Assembly (NCBI GenBank): GCA_033809995.1
Contig: JAPXKQ010000097.1
Coordinates: 1-8,531 of the forward strand
Reading direction: 5' to 3'
DNA length: 8,531 nt
Origin: Paratissierella sp033809995
GTDB taxonomy: Bacteria > Bacillota > Clostridia > Tissierellales > Tissierellaceae
Of this stretch, positions 1 to 6,958 are shown piece after piece (position 1 is the first letter of the stretch; the number at the start of each line of letters is the position of its first letter). Both the position numbers and the translations under genes were made by a program. The notes under the pieces were generated by a model that saw only the letters and a program-made list of their open reading frames with translations, did no database searches and was not told where the DNA came from.

Positions 1-1395
1 AAAGAAGTTCCAGAGGATTTGAAAGGTGATTACAGGCAAGTGGCGGCGCTTATGAATGAGATTTTATTCAAAAATAAAAAGGTCATGGGCAATATCCTTA
101 CCTCTTCTGAGAAAACTAAGAACTATGTACAAGACCTCCTTATCAATATGGAGGAAACTAACCGTTCTGCTGAGCAAATCGCCATAAGCATATCTCAAAT
201 AGCCAGTGGTATAGAGGCAATATCCGAGTCAGCCACCCTTACCATGGAGAATATGAAGGATATGGTGGACTCCTCAGTTCAAATAGAGGATTCTACCCAA
301 AAGACTTTGAAGGATTCTATAATAATGCAGGAAAGTACCGGTGATAGTCTCAAGAGGCTTGATGAACTAGTAGCCAGCATCAGTTCTACTTCAGATATAA
401 ATGATAATCTTGCCAAGGAAGTTACTACATTGGAGGAATATGCCAAAGAGATATCCCATATAACCATAGAGGTAACAAATATAAGTGAACAGACCAATCT
501 ATTGGCATTAAATGCTGCCATAGAGGCAGCTAGGGCTGGAGAGCAGGGTAGAGGATTTGCAGTAGTTGCCGATGAGATAAGAAAACTTGCGGAACAATCC
601 ACCAACTTTGCTAACGGAATAGCTAGACTGGTAGATACTATCTCCAATCAAATAGGACTAGTGGCTGAAACTATGAAAGAGCAGGTAGTTAAAGCCAAAG
701 AGGATATTATCATATCCAATAAGTGTAAGGAGGATTTTGAACGGGTTAATAAGGTTTGCAGTACGACTGTTCAATCCTTCCATGAAGTGCAAGGACTTAC
801 TGCACACCAAAAGCAAAGGGCCAATAAAATCAGTTCTCTTATGGAGGATATTGTAGCATCTGTTGAAGAGTCCTCAGCAGAATCTCAGCAGGTTTCAGCA
901 GGCACCCAAGAACAGTTGGCTGCAACAGAACAGGTATTTAATCTTATAGAGAATCTAGATGTAATGGCTAAAGAGCTTAATGACTGTTTTATTGATTATA
1001 GGAAGGGCTTAAAGCTTCAGGATAAACATAAATCGAGGCTAGAGGATACGAAGAAAGTATTGACTCAGCTTTCAAACAAATCAGAACTTAAAGGAGAAGA
1101 TTTGCAAAAGGTCCAGACTCTTATAGAGGAGACCATGGGCAAGAATAAATATATAGAATTACTAGCCTATATAGATACTAAAGGTATACTTAGGGCTGTA
1201 ATTCCCCATGAGGTAAAAGGAGATAATGTATTCCACAGGGATTACTTCAAGGAAGCTATAAAGGGCAATTTTTATCACTCTGAGCCGTATATATCGGCTG
1301 CTACGGATGATTTTAGCATAGCAGTTGCAACACCTGTGAGAAATACTTTGGGAATTATTAATGGAATACTACTGGCTGATATCAAACTTTCATAA
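1..1395 (+). CDS. Methyl-accepting chemotaxis protein, 5'-truncated by the window, with C-terminal Cache-like domain
   Basis: A chemoreceptor that would pass ligand or redox signals to CheA/CheW. The frame is open from base 1, so the true start, any membrane segments and any HAMP domain lie upstream; the in-frame TTG at 19 is not a credible start. What is seen: a long helical coiled coil rich in Q/E/S/A, with the near-invariant receptor hairpin tip at about bases 487-600 (EQTNLLALNAAIEAARAGE, then GRGFAVVADEIRKLAEQS). A second helical arm follows to about base 1010. After a charged linker, bases 1135-1392 encode a Cache/PDC-like fold: LLAYIDTKG, then HRDYFKEAIKG, SEPYIS and VATPVRN. No hydrophobic segment separates the two parts, so the Cache-like domain should be cytoplasmic, unlike the usual extracytoplasmic location. 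It ends at TAA 1393-1395. The receptor identity is firm; the ligand is unknown. Confidence 0.93.
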   Translation, partial: KEVPEDLKGDYRQVAALMNEILFKNKKVMGNILTSSEKTKNYVQDLLINMEETNRSAEQIAISISQIASGIEAISESATLTMENMKDMVDSSVQIEDSTQKTLKDSIIMQESTGDSLKRLDELVASISSTSDINDNLAKEVTTLEEYAKEISHITIEVTNISEQTNLLALNAAIEAARAGEQGRGFAVVADEIRKLAEQSTNFANGIARLVDTISNQIGLVAETMKEQVVKAKEDIIISNKCKEDFERVNKVCSTTVQSFHEVQGLTAHQKQRANKISSLMEDIVASVEESSAESQQVSAGTQEQLAATEQVFNLIENLDVMAKELNDCFIDYRKGLKLQDKHKSRLEDTKKVLTQLSNKSELKGEDLQKVQTLIEETMGKNKYIELLAYIDTKGILRAVIPHEVKGDNVFHRDYFKEAIKGNFYHSEPYISAATDDFSIAVATPVRNTLGIINGILLADIKLS

Positions 1396-1427
1396 GAGCA
1401 ATTGGTACAACCTGGGTTTTATCGAAA

Positions 1428-1446
1428 AATAACCTAGGAGGTTATT
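1428..1446 (+). terminator. Weak stem-loop after the chemoreceptor gene
   Basis: An 8-bp perfect inverted repeat (AATAACCT, loop AGG, AGGTTATT) lies 32 bases past the chemoreceptor stop and ahead of the serS promoter. Its position suits a terminator. However, the stem is A/T-rich, the loop is only three bases and no run of T follows, so it may be chance. Confidence 0.25.
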
Positions 1447-1482
1447 TACCAAAAGACAATTATGAAAATTAGCTTTAAACCC

Positions 1483-1510
1483 TTGACATAGTTTGTGGTT
1501 ATGCTATAAT
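1483..1510 (+). promoter_or_regulatory. Promoter of the T-box/serS transcript
   Basis: TTGACA at 1483-1488 and TATAAT at 1505-1510 are separated by 16 bases, and TG at 1502-1503 adds an extended -10. Both hexamers match the sigma-A consensus exactly. Transcription should start near 1517, just ahead of T-box stem I at about 1529. This fits a strong promoter whose output is controlled by attenuation. Confidence 0.88.
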
Positions 1511-1528
1511 TTTTTGTAATTATATATT

Positions 1529-1718
1529 TTAGCGATGATAAGGAAATAGTAAATAATCGTATCTTTACAGAGAGTCGGCATTTTGGTGTGAACCGATAAG
1601 AAAGATTATTGAATCCAACCTAGAGCTAATAACTATCGAGTGAGCCAATCATTTGGCTAACTAGGGTGGCAACGCGGGTATACTCTCGTCCCTATATTTT
1701 AGGGATCGAGAGTTTTTT
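1529..1718 (+). ncRNA. T-box riboswitch (serine, specifier UCC) controlling serS
   Basis: A T-box leader reads the charging state of a tRNA by pairing with its anticodon and its free 3' end. Seen here: a basal stem I helix TTAGC 1529-1533 with GCTAA 1625-1629; the AGTA-containing element at 1548-1551; the AG-bulge/GGTGTGA pair in the distal part of stem I (about 1569-1596); and the specifier TCC, a Ser codon, at 1614-1616 in the usual GAA-codon-A setting. A small stem III follows (AGCCA 1643-1647 with TGGCT 1654-1658), then the T-box AGGGTGGCAACGCGGG at 1663-1678. TAGGG 1662-1666 can pair with CCCTA 1690-1694 to form the antiterminator, which would break the terminator hairpin at 1683-1712. 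The UGGC at 1667-1670 would pair with a tRNA ending GCCA, as tRNA-Ser does. Uncharged tRNA-Ser(GGA) should therefore switch serS on. Confidence 0.95.
1683..1718 (+). terminator. T-box intrinsic terminator
   Basis: CTCTCGTCCCT at 1683-1693 pairs with AGGGATCGAGAG at 1701-1712 with one bulged T, followed by six T at 1713-1718. The 5' arm shares 1690-1693 with the antiterminator, so the two structures exclude each other. Confidence 0.92.
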
Positions 1719-1728
1719 ATTGTAATAA

Positions 1729-1806
1729 AATTGAAAATTAAAAGATAAAAATTAAAAAATGAAAAAGCAGCATAAATCTTTAATTTTTAATTCTTAATTC
1801 TTAATT
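1729..1806. repeat. A/T-rich imperfect inverted repeat in the serS leader
   Basis: Two 28-base arms, 1729-1756 and 1779-1806, are reverse complements at 23 of 28 positions with no gaps, around a 22-base centre that includes GCAGCATAAATC. The arms consist of repeated AATT/AAATTAA units. The repeat lies between the T-box terminator and the serS ribosome binding site, so read-through mRNA would carry the hairpin just upstream of the start. It resembles a small non-coding mobile element (MITE-like), but no target-site duplication is obvious and low complexity alone could produce part of the match. Confidence 0.55.
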
Positions 1807-1825
1807 AAACTAAGGAGGTTTTAAA

Positions 1826-3094
1826 ATGTTAGATATAAGAAGAATTAGGTCTAACCCAGAAGAAGTAGTAAATGCATTGAAAAAAAGACATGGTAATTTT
1901 CCAATAGATAAAGTATTGGAACTAGATGAAAAGAGAAGAAAGGTATTAGTTCAAGTAGAAGAGATGAAGTCTGAGCAAAATAAGGCTTCAAAGGATATAC
2001 CTAATCTTAAAAAAGCAGGTCAAGATGTTTCAGAAATCTTCAACAAAATGAAGCTATTATCAGAGAAGGTCAAAGAATTTGATCAAGAGGTAAAAGAAAT
2101 TGATGAAGAACTAAAGAAATTGCTTTTACAAATACCAAATACACCTCATCCTTCAGTAATCGAAGGCAGTAGCGATGCAGATAATTTGGAAGTAAGAAAA
2201 TGGGGTGAACCAACAGAATTTGAATTTGAGCCTAAACCACATTGGGATTTAGGTACAAAACTAAATATATTAGACTTTGAAAGAGCATCTAAGATTGCTG
2301 GAGCTAGATTCACAATATTTAAAGGATTGGGGTCTAAGCTTGAAAGAGCCATTATCAATTTTATGCTTGAACTTCATACAGAAAACCATGGTTATACAGA
2401 GTTTTCAACCCCATTTATGGTAAATAGGGATAGCATGATTGGTACAGGTCAATTGCCTAAATTTGAAGAGGATATGTTCCATTTGCCAAGTAAAGATTTC
2501 TTCCTTATTCCGACAGCTGAAGTTCCTTTAACCAATCTATTAAGAGATGAGATTATAGATGAAAAAGAATTGCCAATATATTATACAGCATATACTCCTT
2601 GTTTTAGACAAGAGGCTGGTTCTGCAGGTAGAGACACTCGAGGGCTTATTAGAAATCACCAATTTGATAAGGTTGAATTAGTTAAATTTTCTCATCCAGA
2701 TACATCTTATGATGAACTAGAAAAATTGACAAGTAATGCGGAAGAGGTGCTAAAAAGAATTGGATTACCATACAGGGTTGTTATGCTAAGCACTGGTGAT
2801 TTAGGCTTTTCATCTGCAAAAACTTATGATTTAGAAGTATGGATGCCTAGCTATGGCAGATATGTGGAAATTTCAAGCTGTAGTAATTTTGAGGATTTTC
2901 AAGCGAGACGTGCCAATATTAGATTTAGAAGAGAAAATGGTAAGGTGGATTATCTTCACACATTAAATGGCTCTGGATTAGCTGTAGGAAGAACTTTTGC
3001 AGCAATCTTGGAGAATTTCCAACAGGAAGATGGTTCCATTATAGTGCCTGAAGTTTTAAGAAAATACCTAAATGGGTTAGAATTGATTAAATAA
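1826..3094 (+). CDS. serS: Serine--tRNA ligase
   Basis: Class II aminoacyl-tRNA synthetase that attaches serine to tRNA-Ser, and to tRNA-Sec where present, using ATP in the cytoplasm. It has 422 residues, the usual bacterial length. The N-terminal part (about residues 27-105) is the charged antiparallel coiled-coil arm that grips the long variable arm of tRNA-Ser. The catalytic core follows: motif 2 from F260-R261 (FRQEAGSAGRDTRG), then EISSCSNFEDFQARR, and motif 3 from L380 (LNGSGLAVGRT, with R389). It ends in the typical PEVLRKYLNG. The ATG at 1826 follows AAGGAGG at 1812-1818 with seven bases between. Expression is controlled by the T-box upstream. No convincing U-tract terminator follows the gene; the hairpin at 3146-3188 is the nearest candidate. 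Confidence 0.98.
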   Translation: MLDIRRIRSNPEEVVNALKKRHGNFPIDKVLELDEKRRKVLVQVEEMKSEQNKASKDIPNLKKAGQDVSEIFNKMKLLSEKVKEFDQEVKEIDEELKKLLLQIPNTPHPSVIEGSSDADNLEVRKWGEPTEFEFEPKPHWDLGTKLNILDFERASKIAGARFTIFKGLGSKLERAIINFMLELHTENHGYTEFSTPFMVNRDSMIGTGQLPKFEEDMFHLPSKDFFLIPTAEVPLTNLLRDEIIDEKELPIYYTAYTPCFRQEAGSAGRDTRGLIRNHQFDKVELVKFSHPDTSYDELEKLTSNAEEVLKRIGLPYRVVMLSTGDLGFSSAKTYDLEVWMPSYGRYVEISSCSNFEDFQARRANIRFRRENGKVDYLHTLNGSGLAVGRTFAAILENFQQEDGSIIVPEVLRKYLNGLELIK

Positions 3095-3137
3095 CATTTT
3101 TTAGTAGCTTAATACTTCGTTATGTTGTATAATTAAA

Positions 3138-3166
3138 TTGATAGTGTTTTAAATAACTTATATATA
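3138..3166 (+). promoter_or_regulatory. Candidate promoter of the TRAP-TAXI operon
   Basis: TTGATA at 3138-3143 and TATATA at 3161-3166 are 17 bases apart, a fair sigma-A match that places the start near 3173. A competing -10, TATAAT at 3128-3133, has only a poor -35 (TAGCTT at 3105-3110). Which is used cannot be decided from sequence. The first option is covered by the perfect dyad at 3146-3188. Confidence 0.4.
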
Positions 3167-3188
3167 TCCTATATAAGTTATTTAAAAC
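3146..3188. repeat. 43-nt perfect dyad between serS and the TRAP operon
   Basis: Arms of 19 bases (3146-3164 and 3170-3188) are exact reverse complements around the loop TATCC. The arms read GTTTTAAATAACTTATATA and its complement. In RNA this is a long but A/T-only-rich hairpin, with no T run after it (AAACTTTTA), so it is a poor classical terminator for serS. In DNA it overlaps the candidate -10 and start of the receptor gene, where a repressor operator would sit. Either role is inference; the symmetry itself is plain. Confidence 0.6.
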
Positions 3189-3220
3189 AAACTTTTAATA
3201 ACATAATAAGGGGGATTAAA

Positions 3221-4204
3221 ATGTCAAAGAAAACGTTATCCATTATGATGGTAGTAGTTTTATTAACATCATTATTAGTAGGCTGTGGTGAAAAACCAGC
3301 ATCAGGAAAACCCGGAAAGGAAATTTTCGTTTCTATTGCCACAGGTGGGACAGGCGGTACTTATTATCCACTAGGTGGTGCAATGGCTAAAATATTTAAC
3401 GAAAACATTCCTGGCGTTACGGCAAATGCTCAATCAACAGGTGCTTCTGTTGAAAACATAGGATTAGTTTCAAAAGGTGAGACTGAAATCGCTTTCGTAC
3501 AAAACGACGTTACTTATTATGCTTATACTGGTACAGAAACATTTAAAGACAAAGAAAAAATTACGAACATCCGCGGTATGGCGATGCTATATCCAGAAGT
3601 TGTACAAATTATAGCAACAAAGGATTCTGGTATTAAAACTGTAGAAGATTTAAAAGGTAAAAAGGTAGCAGTAGGTGCTCCGGGATCTGGTACAGAAGTT
3701 AACGCTAGACAGATATTAGCAGAATACGGACTAACATATGATGATTTAGGAAAAGCTGACTACTTATCATTTAATGAAGCAGCAGATCAATTAAAGGATA
3801 AACAAGTTGATGCTGCATTCGTAACTGCTGCAGTTCCTACATCAGCTGTAACAGAAGTTACTCAAACTGCTGATATAGTAGTAGTTCCAGTTAATAGTGA
3901 TAAGATAGCATCCTTAAATGCAAAATATCCTTTCTATACAGAAGTTGTAATTCCTGGTGGCAGCTATAAAGGAAATGATGTAGATGTTACTGCTGCAGCT
4001 GTAATGGCAATGCTTGTTGTTCCAGAAAAATTGGATGAAGATTTAGTTTACAATCTTACTAAGCAAATGTTTGAACAAAGACAAGTTATTATAGACACTC
4101 ATGCTAGAGGAAATGATATTAAATTAGAAACTGCTTTAGCAGGTATGCCAATAGAGGTACATCCAGGTGCAAAGAAATTCTATGATGAAAAGGGTATCAA
4201 GTAA
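3221..4204 (+). CDS. TAXI-family TRAP transporter solute-binding lipoprotein
   Basis: Extracytoplasmic receptor of a TRAP transporter: it binds substrate outside the membrane and delivers it to the fused permease encoded downstream. The 327-residue protein starts with a lipoprotein signal peptide: KK at 3-4, a hydrophobic core at 6-20 and the lipobox LVGC, with Cys22 as the lipidated residue. Next comes the TAXI signature near residues 38-58 (SIATGGTGGTYYPLGGAMAK). VENIGLVSKGETEIAFVQND, VEDLKGKKVAVGAPGSGTEV and DKQVDAAFVT follow, all typical of the two-lobed family fold. ATG 3221 follows AAGGGGGA at 3208-3215. The 3' end overlaps the next gene. Substrate is not predictable; a few TAXI proteins have been linked to glutamate or other organic acids. 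Confidence 0.95.
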   Translation: MSKKTLSIMMVVVLLTSLLVGCGEKPASGKPGKEIFVSIATGGTGGTYYPLGGAMAKIFNENIPGVTANAQSTGASVENIGLVSKGETEIAFVQNDVTYYAYTGTETFKDKEKITNIRGMAMLYPEVVQIIATKDSGIKTVEDLKGKKVAVGAPGSGTEVNARQILAEYGLTYDDLGKADYLSFNEAADQLKDKQVDAAFVTAAVPTSAVTEVTQTADIVVVPVNSDKIASLNAKYPFYTEVVIPGGSYKGNDVDVTAAAVMAMLVVPEKLDEDLVYNLTKQMFEQRQVIIDTHARGNDIKLETALAGMPIEVHPGAKKFYDEKGIK

Positions 4205-4736
4205 AAATAAAAAATGGAAGGGTATTGAGAAATTCAATACCCTTCAAAAAACAATTTGCGTAATCATTCTATTAATTTTTATAATTCTATTATTTTTAAA
4301 TCTATATAAGATTAGTATATTGGAAGCTAGAGATTTTAAAACAAATGAATACTTAAAATCTTGGCGGATAGAAGAAGGTGCAAGTTTTACAGTAGCTTAT
4401 ACACATTCAGTACAGTTATGTCCAGTAACTGAAACGTATGTAATTAAAGATGGAGAAATCATCCTGACCGAAACCTATTTTGAATCCTTTGGAGCTGGGC
4501 TTCCCGCATCTACACCTTATACATTTGAAATGAAAAATAAAGGTTTTAGGATTTATGATATAAATGAAGTGATGAATAATTTGGTATATCGTACTGGAGC
4601 AGAGCGGGCAAACCATGAATTAATATATAAGTATAAGAGTTATAAGTTCCTTGATTTTAGTAAACCTAGGACAGGGGTAGAATTTAAAGTTAATAGAGTC
4701 CCATTATTAGCATACATTTTAAGGGAGGGTTTATAG
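4167..4736 (+). CDS. DUF1850 membrane-anchored protein of the TRAP-TAXI operon
   Basis: A small protein of the DUF1850 family, which often lies beside TAXI receptors and fused TRAP permeases; its role is unknown. Counting from the GTG at 4167, it has a basic N-terminal tail, one membrane helix at about residues 29-47, and an outside domain. That domain carries the family signatures FTVAYTHSVQLCPVTETY (about 74-91) and LTETYFESFGAGLP (about 100-113). The start is uncertain: GTG 4167 has GAGG at 4154-4157 with nine bases between, while ATG 4182 and ATG 4185 are better codons with weaker binding sites. All three overlap the receptor gene, by 20-38 bases, and no normal start codon occurs between the receptor stop and the membrane helix. 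It ends at TAG 4734-4736, which overlaps the permease GTG by one base, so translation is probably coupled. A hairpin falls within its early codons. Confidence 0.85.
   Translation: MQRNSMMKRVSSKNKKWKGIEKFNTLQKTICVIILLIFIILLFLNLYKISILEARDFKTNEYLKSWRIEEGASFTVAYTHSVQLCPVTETYVIKDGEIILTETYFESFGAGLPASTPYTFEMKNKGFRIYDINEVMNNLVYRTGAERANHELIYKYKSYKFLDFSKPRTGVEFKVNRVPLLAYILREGL
4217..4245. repeat. Stem-loop just past the TAXI receptor stop, inside the DUF1850 coding region
   Basis: GAAGGGTATTGA at 4217-4228 and TCAATACCCTTC at 4234-4245 form a perfect 12-bp stem with the loop GAAAT, starting 12 bases after the receptor stop codon. No T run follows on the + strand, so it is not an ordinary + strand terminator. 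Read on the - strand it is followed by CATTTTTTATTTTTA, which would make a good terminator for antisense transcription. On the mRNA it could protect the receptor message from 3' decay, a known way to raise receptor levels over permease levels. Confidence 0.6.
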
Positions 4737-6724
4737 TGAAAGACGAAATTTTGATAACTGAATCGGATGTGGCAATGGACGTCGACCAGCTTATGGACCA
4801 GTATGATAAAGAAACTGGTAAGCTGAGAAAGTTAAAAGGAACTATAGGAACTGTTGCCATGCTAGTAGCTATTGCCATGTCAACATTTCAGTTTATAACT
4901 GCAGGATTTGGAACATTGTTATCAGCAAAACAGAGAGCATTACATATCATTTTTGCTTTTACTTTGGGCTTTTTGTTCTATCCTGCAAGAGAAAAATCTC
5001 CTAAGGATAGAACGACAATTTTAGACTTTGTTTTTATTATACTTGTAGTAGTTGTATTTGGATATTTGTTTATATTCAATGAACAAATTGCTTTGAGAGG
5101 TGGGAGCGCTACTACCACAGACCTATTATTAGGTGGACTAGCTATATTAATAACTTTAGAAGTAACCAGAAGGGTTGTTGGTCCTGAACTTCCAATCGTT
5201 GCAATTTGTTTCCTTGCTTATGCATATTTTGGACCATATTTACCAGGCATCTTAGCACATAGAGGTTATAGTACAGAAAGAATTATATCTCATATGTATC
5301 TAGGCCTTGAAGGAATATTGGGAATACCATTAGGAGTTTCAGCAACATTTGTATTTATGTTTATATTATTTGGAGCAGTTTTAGACAAAACAGGAGTTGG
5401 TAAATTCTTTATTGATCTTGCTTTTGCTATGACAGGACATACTAGAAGTGGTCCAGCTATGACCGCGGTAGTTGCAAGTGGCTTTATGGGTTCAATTTCT
5501 GGTAGTTCTGTAGCTAATACCGTAACAACAGGTGCATTTACTATACCATTAATGAAAAAGACTGGATATAAACCGTATTTTGCAGGAGCAGTAGAAGCAG
5601 CAGCATCTACAGGCGGGCAAATTATGCCACCAGTAATGGGTGCAGCAGCATTTATAATGGCAGAGTTCACTGGTATACCATATGTAAAGATTATAATAGC
5701 AGCAGCCATTCCAGCACTTTTATATTACTTTGCAGTTGGTACAATGGTACATTTAGAAGCATGTAAACTTGGAATAAAGGGACTACCAAAGGAAAAACTC
5801 CCCAAGGTAGGAAAATTATTGTTAAAGAACGGATACTTGCTAATTCCATTATTAATAATTATATATTTCTTGATAGCTGGATATACTCCATTAGCAGCAG
5901 CATTTCGTGCCATTGTTATATCAGTTTTAATTGCCACAATTGCTACTTTAATTAAAAAGGATAAATCCTTTGGAATAAAGGACCTTATTGGAGCATTTGA
6001 ATCAGGTGCTAAGGGCGCAGTAGGAGTAGCGTGTGCGTGTGCTTGTGCAGGTATGATAGTTGGTGTAGTTACACTGACAGGACTTGGACTTCGTATTGCA
6101 GAAATTATAGTGACATTAGCACAAGGAAAACTAATATTAACATTATTCTTCACAATGATAGCCTCACTAATCCTTGGTATGGGATTACCAACAACAGCAA
6201 AATATATTGTACTTGCTACTATGGCAGTTCCAGCATTATTAAAACTTGATGTAAATCTAATGGCAGCTCACCTTTTCATACTATATTTTGGTGTAGTAGC
6301 TGATATCACTCCACCAGTTGCATTGGCAGCATATGCAGGGGCAGGTATTGCAGGTGCTAACTCTATGAAGACTGGACTCCAAGCTGTAAAATTGGCTCTA
6401 GCAGGATTTATAGTACCATATATATTTGCATTGGATCCAACTTTAATAATGGTAAAAGAGGTAGTAGGTTCAACTGTAACATTCCTACCTTTCTATAGTG
6501 CAATTCCAATAATGTTATCGGCAATGCTGGGAATAGTTTGCCTTGCAGGTGCTGTAGAAGGATATTTAATAGATCATTGTAAGATATATGAAAGGCTTTT
6601 ATTAGTAGCTGCATCTTTTATGTTATTAAAACCAGGTCTTTTGACTGACTTATTTGGTTTAGTTGTTTTAATCGGAATTTATTTTTTACAAAAAACAAGA
6701 TTAAACAAATCAATAGTGGCATAA
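4736..6724 (+). CDS. TRAP transporter permease, fused DctQ-DctM type (TAXI class)
   Basis: Integral membrane part of a TRAP transporter that imports the receptor-bound solute using an ion gradient (Na+ or H+) rather than ATP. The 662-residue length fits the fused form, in which the small DctQ-like and large DctM-like subunits are one chain. A helical cytoplasmic N-terminus (1-35) is followed by DctQ-like helices to about residue 170. The DctM-like transport domain carries the family signatures GFMGSISGSSVANTVTTGAF and AAASTGGQIMPPVMGAAAF (about 249-305), and in its second half LGMGLPTTAKYIVLATMAVP (about 480-500) and VADITPPVALAAYAGAGIAG. Extra C-terminal helices end in a short basic tail. 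GTG 4736 overlaps the DUF1850 stop by one base and follows AAGGGAGGG at 4721-4729. The Ala-Cys-rich run near residue 435 is within a membrane helix. The operon ends with this gene. Confidence 0.96.
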   Translation: MKDEILITESDVAMDVDQLMDQYDKETGKLRKLKGTIGTVAMLVAIAMSTFQFITAGFGTLLSAKQRALHIIFAFTLGFLFYPAREKSPKDRTTILDFVFIILVVVVFGYLFIFNEQIALRGGSATTTDLLLGGLAILITLEVTRRVVGPELPIVAICFLAYAYFGPYLPGILAHRGYSTERIISHMYLGLEGILGIPLGVSATFVFMFILFGAVLDKTGVGKFFIDLAFAMTGHTRSGPAMTAVVASGFMGSISGSSVANTVTTGAFTIPLMKKTGYKPYFAGAVEAAASTGGQIMPPVMGAAAFIMAEFTGIPYVKIIIAAAIPALLYYFAVGTMVHLEACKLGIKGLPKEKLPKVGKLLLKNGYLLIPLLIIIYFLIAGYTPLAAAFRAIVISVLIATIATLIKKDKSFGIKDLIGAFESGAKGAVGVACACACAGMIVGVVTLTGLGLRIAEIIVTLAQGKLILTLFFTMIASLILGMGLPTTAKYIVLATMAVPALLKLDVNLMAAHLFILYFGVVADITPPVALAAYAGAGIAGANSMKTGLQAVKLALAGFIVPYIFALDPTLIMVKEVVGSTVTFLPFYSAIPIMLSAMLGIVCLAGAVEGYLIDHCKIYERLLLVAASFMLLKPGLLTDLFGLVVLIGIYFLQKTRLNKSIVA

Positions 6725-6727
6725 TAA

Positions 6728-6749
6728 AAAGGGAGGTAATCCTCCCTTT
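6728..6749 (+). terminator. Terminator of the TRAP-TAXI operon
   Basis: AAAGGGAGG at 6728-6736 and CCTCCCTTT at 6741-6749 form a perfect 9-bp G/C-centred stem with the loop TAAT, four bases after the permease stop. The A run before and T run after the stem are part of it; the tail AATCATT is short in T. No gene lies on the opposite strand nearby. Confidence 0.8.
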
Positions 6750-6827
6750 AATCATTCTACTTAGGTTATATAAAATGATACGAGTTTTGGTAGTTTTGGA
6801 TATAATAGATTATGAGATTAAAAATAT

Positions 6828-6856
6828 TTGACAATGATATGAAAATATACTAAAAT
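6828..6856 (+). promoter_or_regulatory. Promoter of the tRNA-Arg/tadA/tRNA-Ser unit
   Basis: TTGACA at 6828-6833 and TAAAAT at 6851-6856 have the optimal 17-base spacing. Transcription should start near 6863, about 8 bases before the tRNA-Arg acceptor stem, as expected for a stable-RNA promoter. Confidence 0.85.
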
Positions 6857-6870
6857 GGTATGGTGAATAT

Positions 6871-6946
6871 GCACCCGTAGCTCAGTCGGATAGAGCAGCG
6901 CCCTCCTAAGGCGTGTGCGGGGGTTCGATTCCTCTCGGGTGCACCA
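6871..6946 (+). tRNA. tRNA-Arg (anticodon CCT)
   Basis: A full cloverleaf can be drawn: acceptor GCACCCG with CGGGTGC, D arm GCTC/GAGC, and anticodon stem GCGCC/GGCGT with loop CTCCTAA and CCT at 6905-6907. The T arm is GGGGG/CCTCT with loop TTCGATT, and the discriminator A and CCA are encoded. It reads the AGG arginine codon. The next gene starts 12 bases after the CCA. Confidence 0.97.
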
Positions 6947-6958
6947 TTAGGTGAAATT

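Noticed and set aside
279..647. Open frame on the - strand within the chemoreceptor gene
   Set aside because: It is antisense to the most conserved receptor hairpin, whose coding constraint explains the open frame; no binding site or motif supports it.
6028..6050. GTGTGCGTGTGCTTGTGC repeat-like run in the permease gene
   Set aside because: It encodes alternating Ala/Cys in a membrane helix; small-residue runs here look consistent with the TRAP permease fold, so I do not treat it as a DNA repeat.
5290..6153. Two long - strand open frames opposite the TRAP permease
   Set aside because: They mirror Ala/Gly/Ile-rich membrane codons of the permease and are low-complexity, with no independent support.
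6801..6806. TATAAT upstream of the tRNA-Arg promoter
   Set aside because: No acceptable -35 at 16-18 bases, and the TTGACA/TAAAAT pair at 6828-6856 fits much better.
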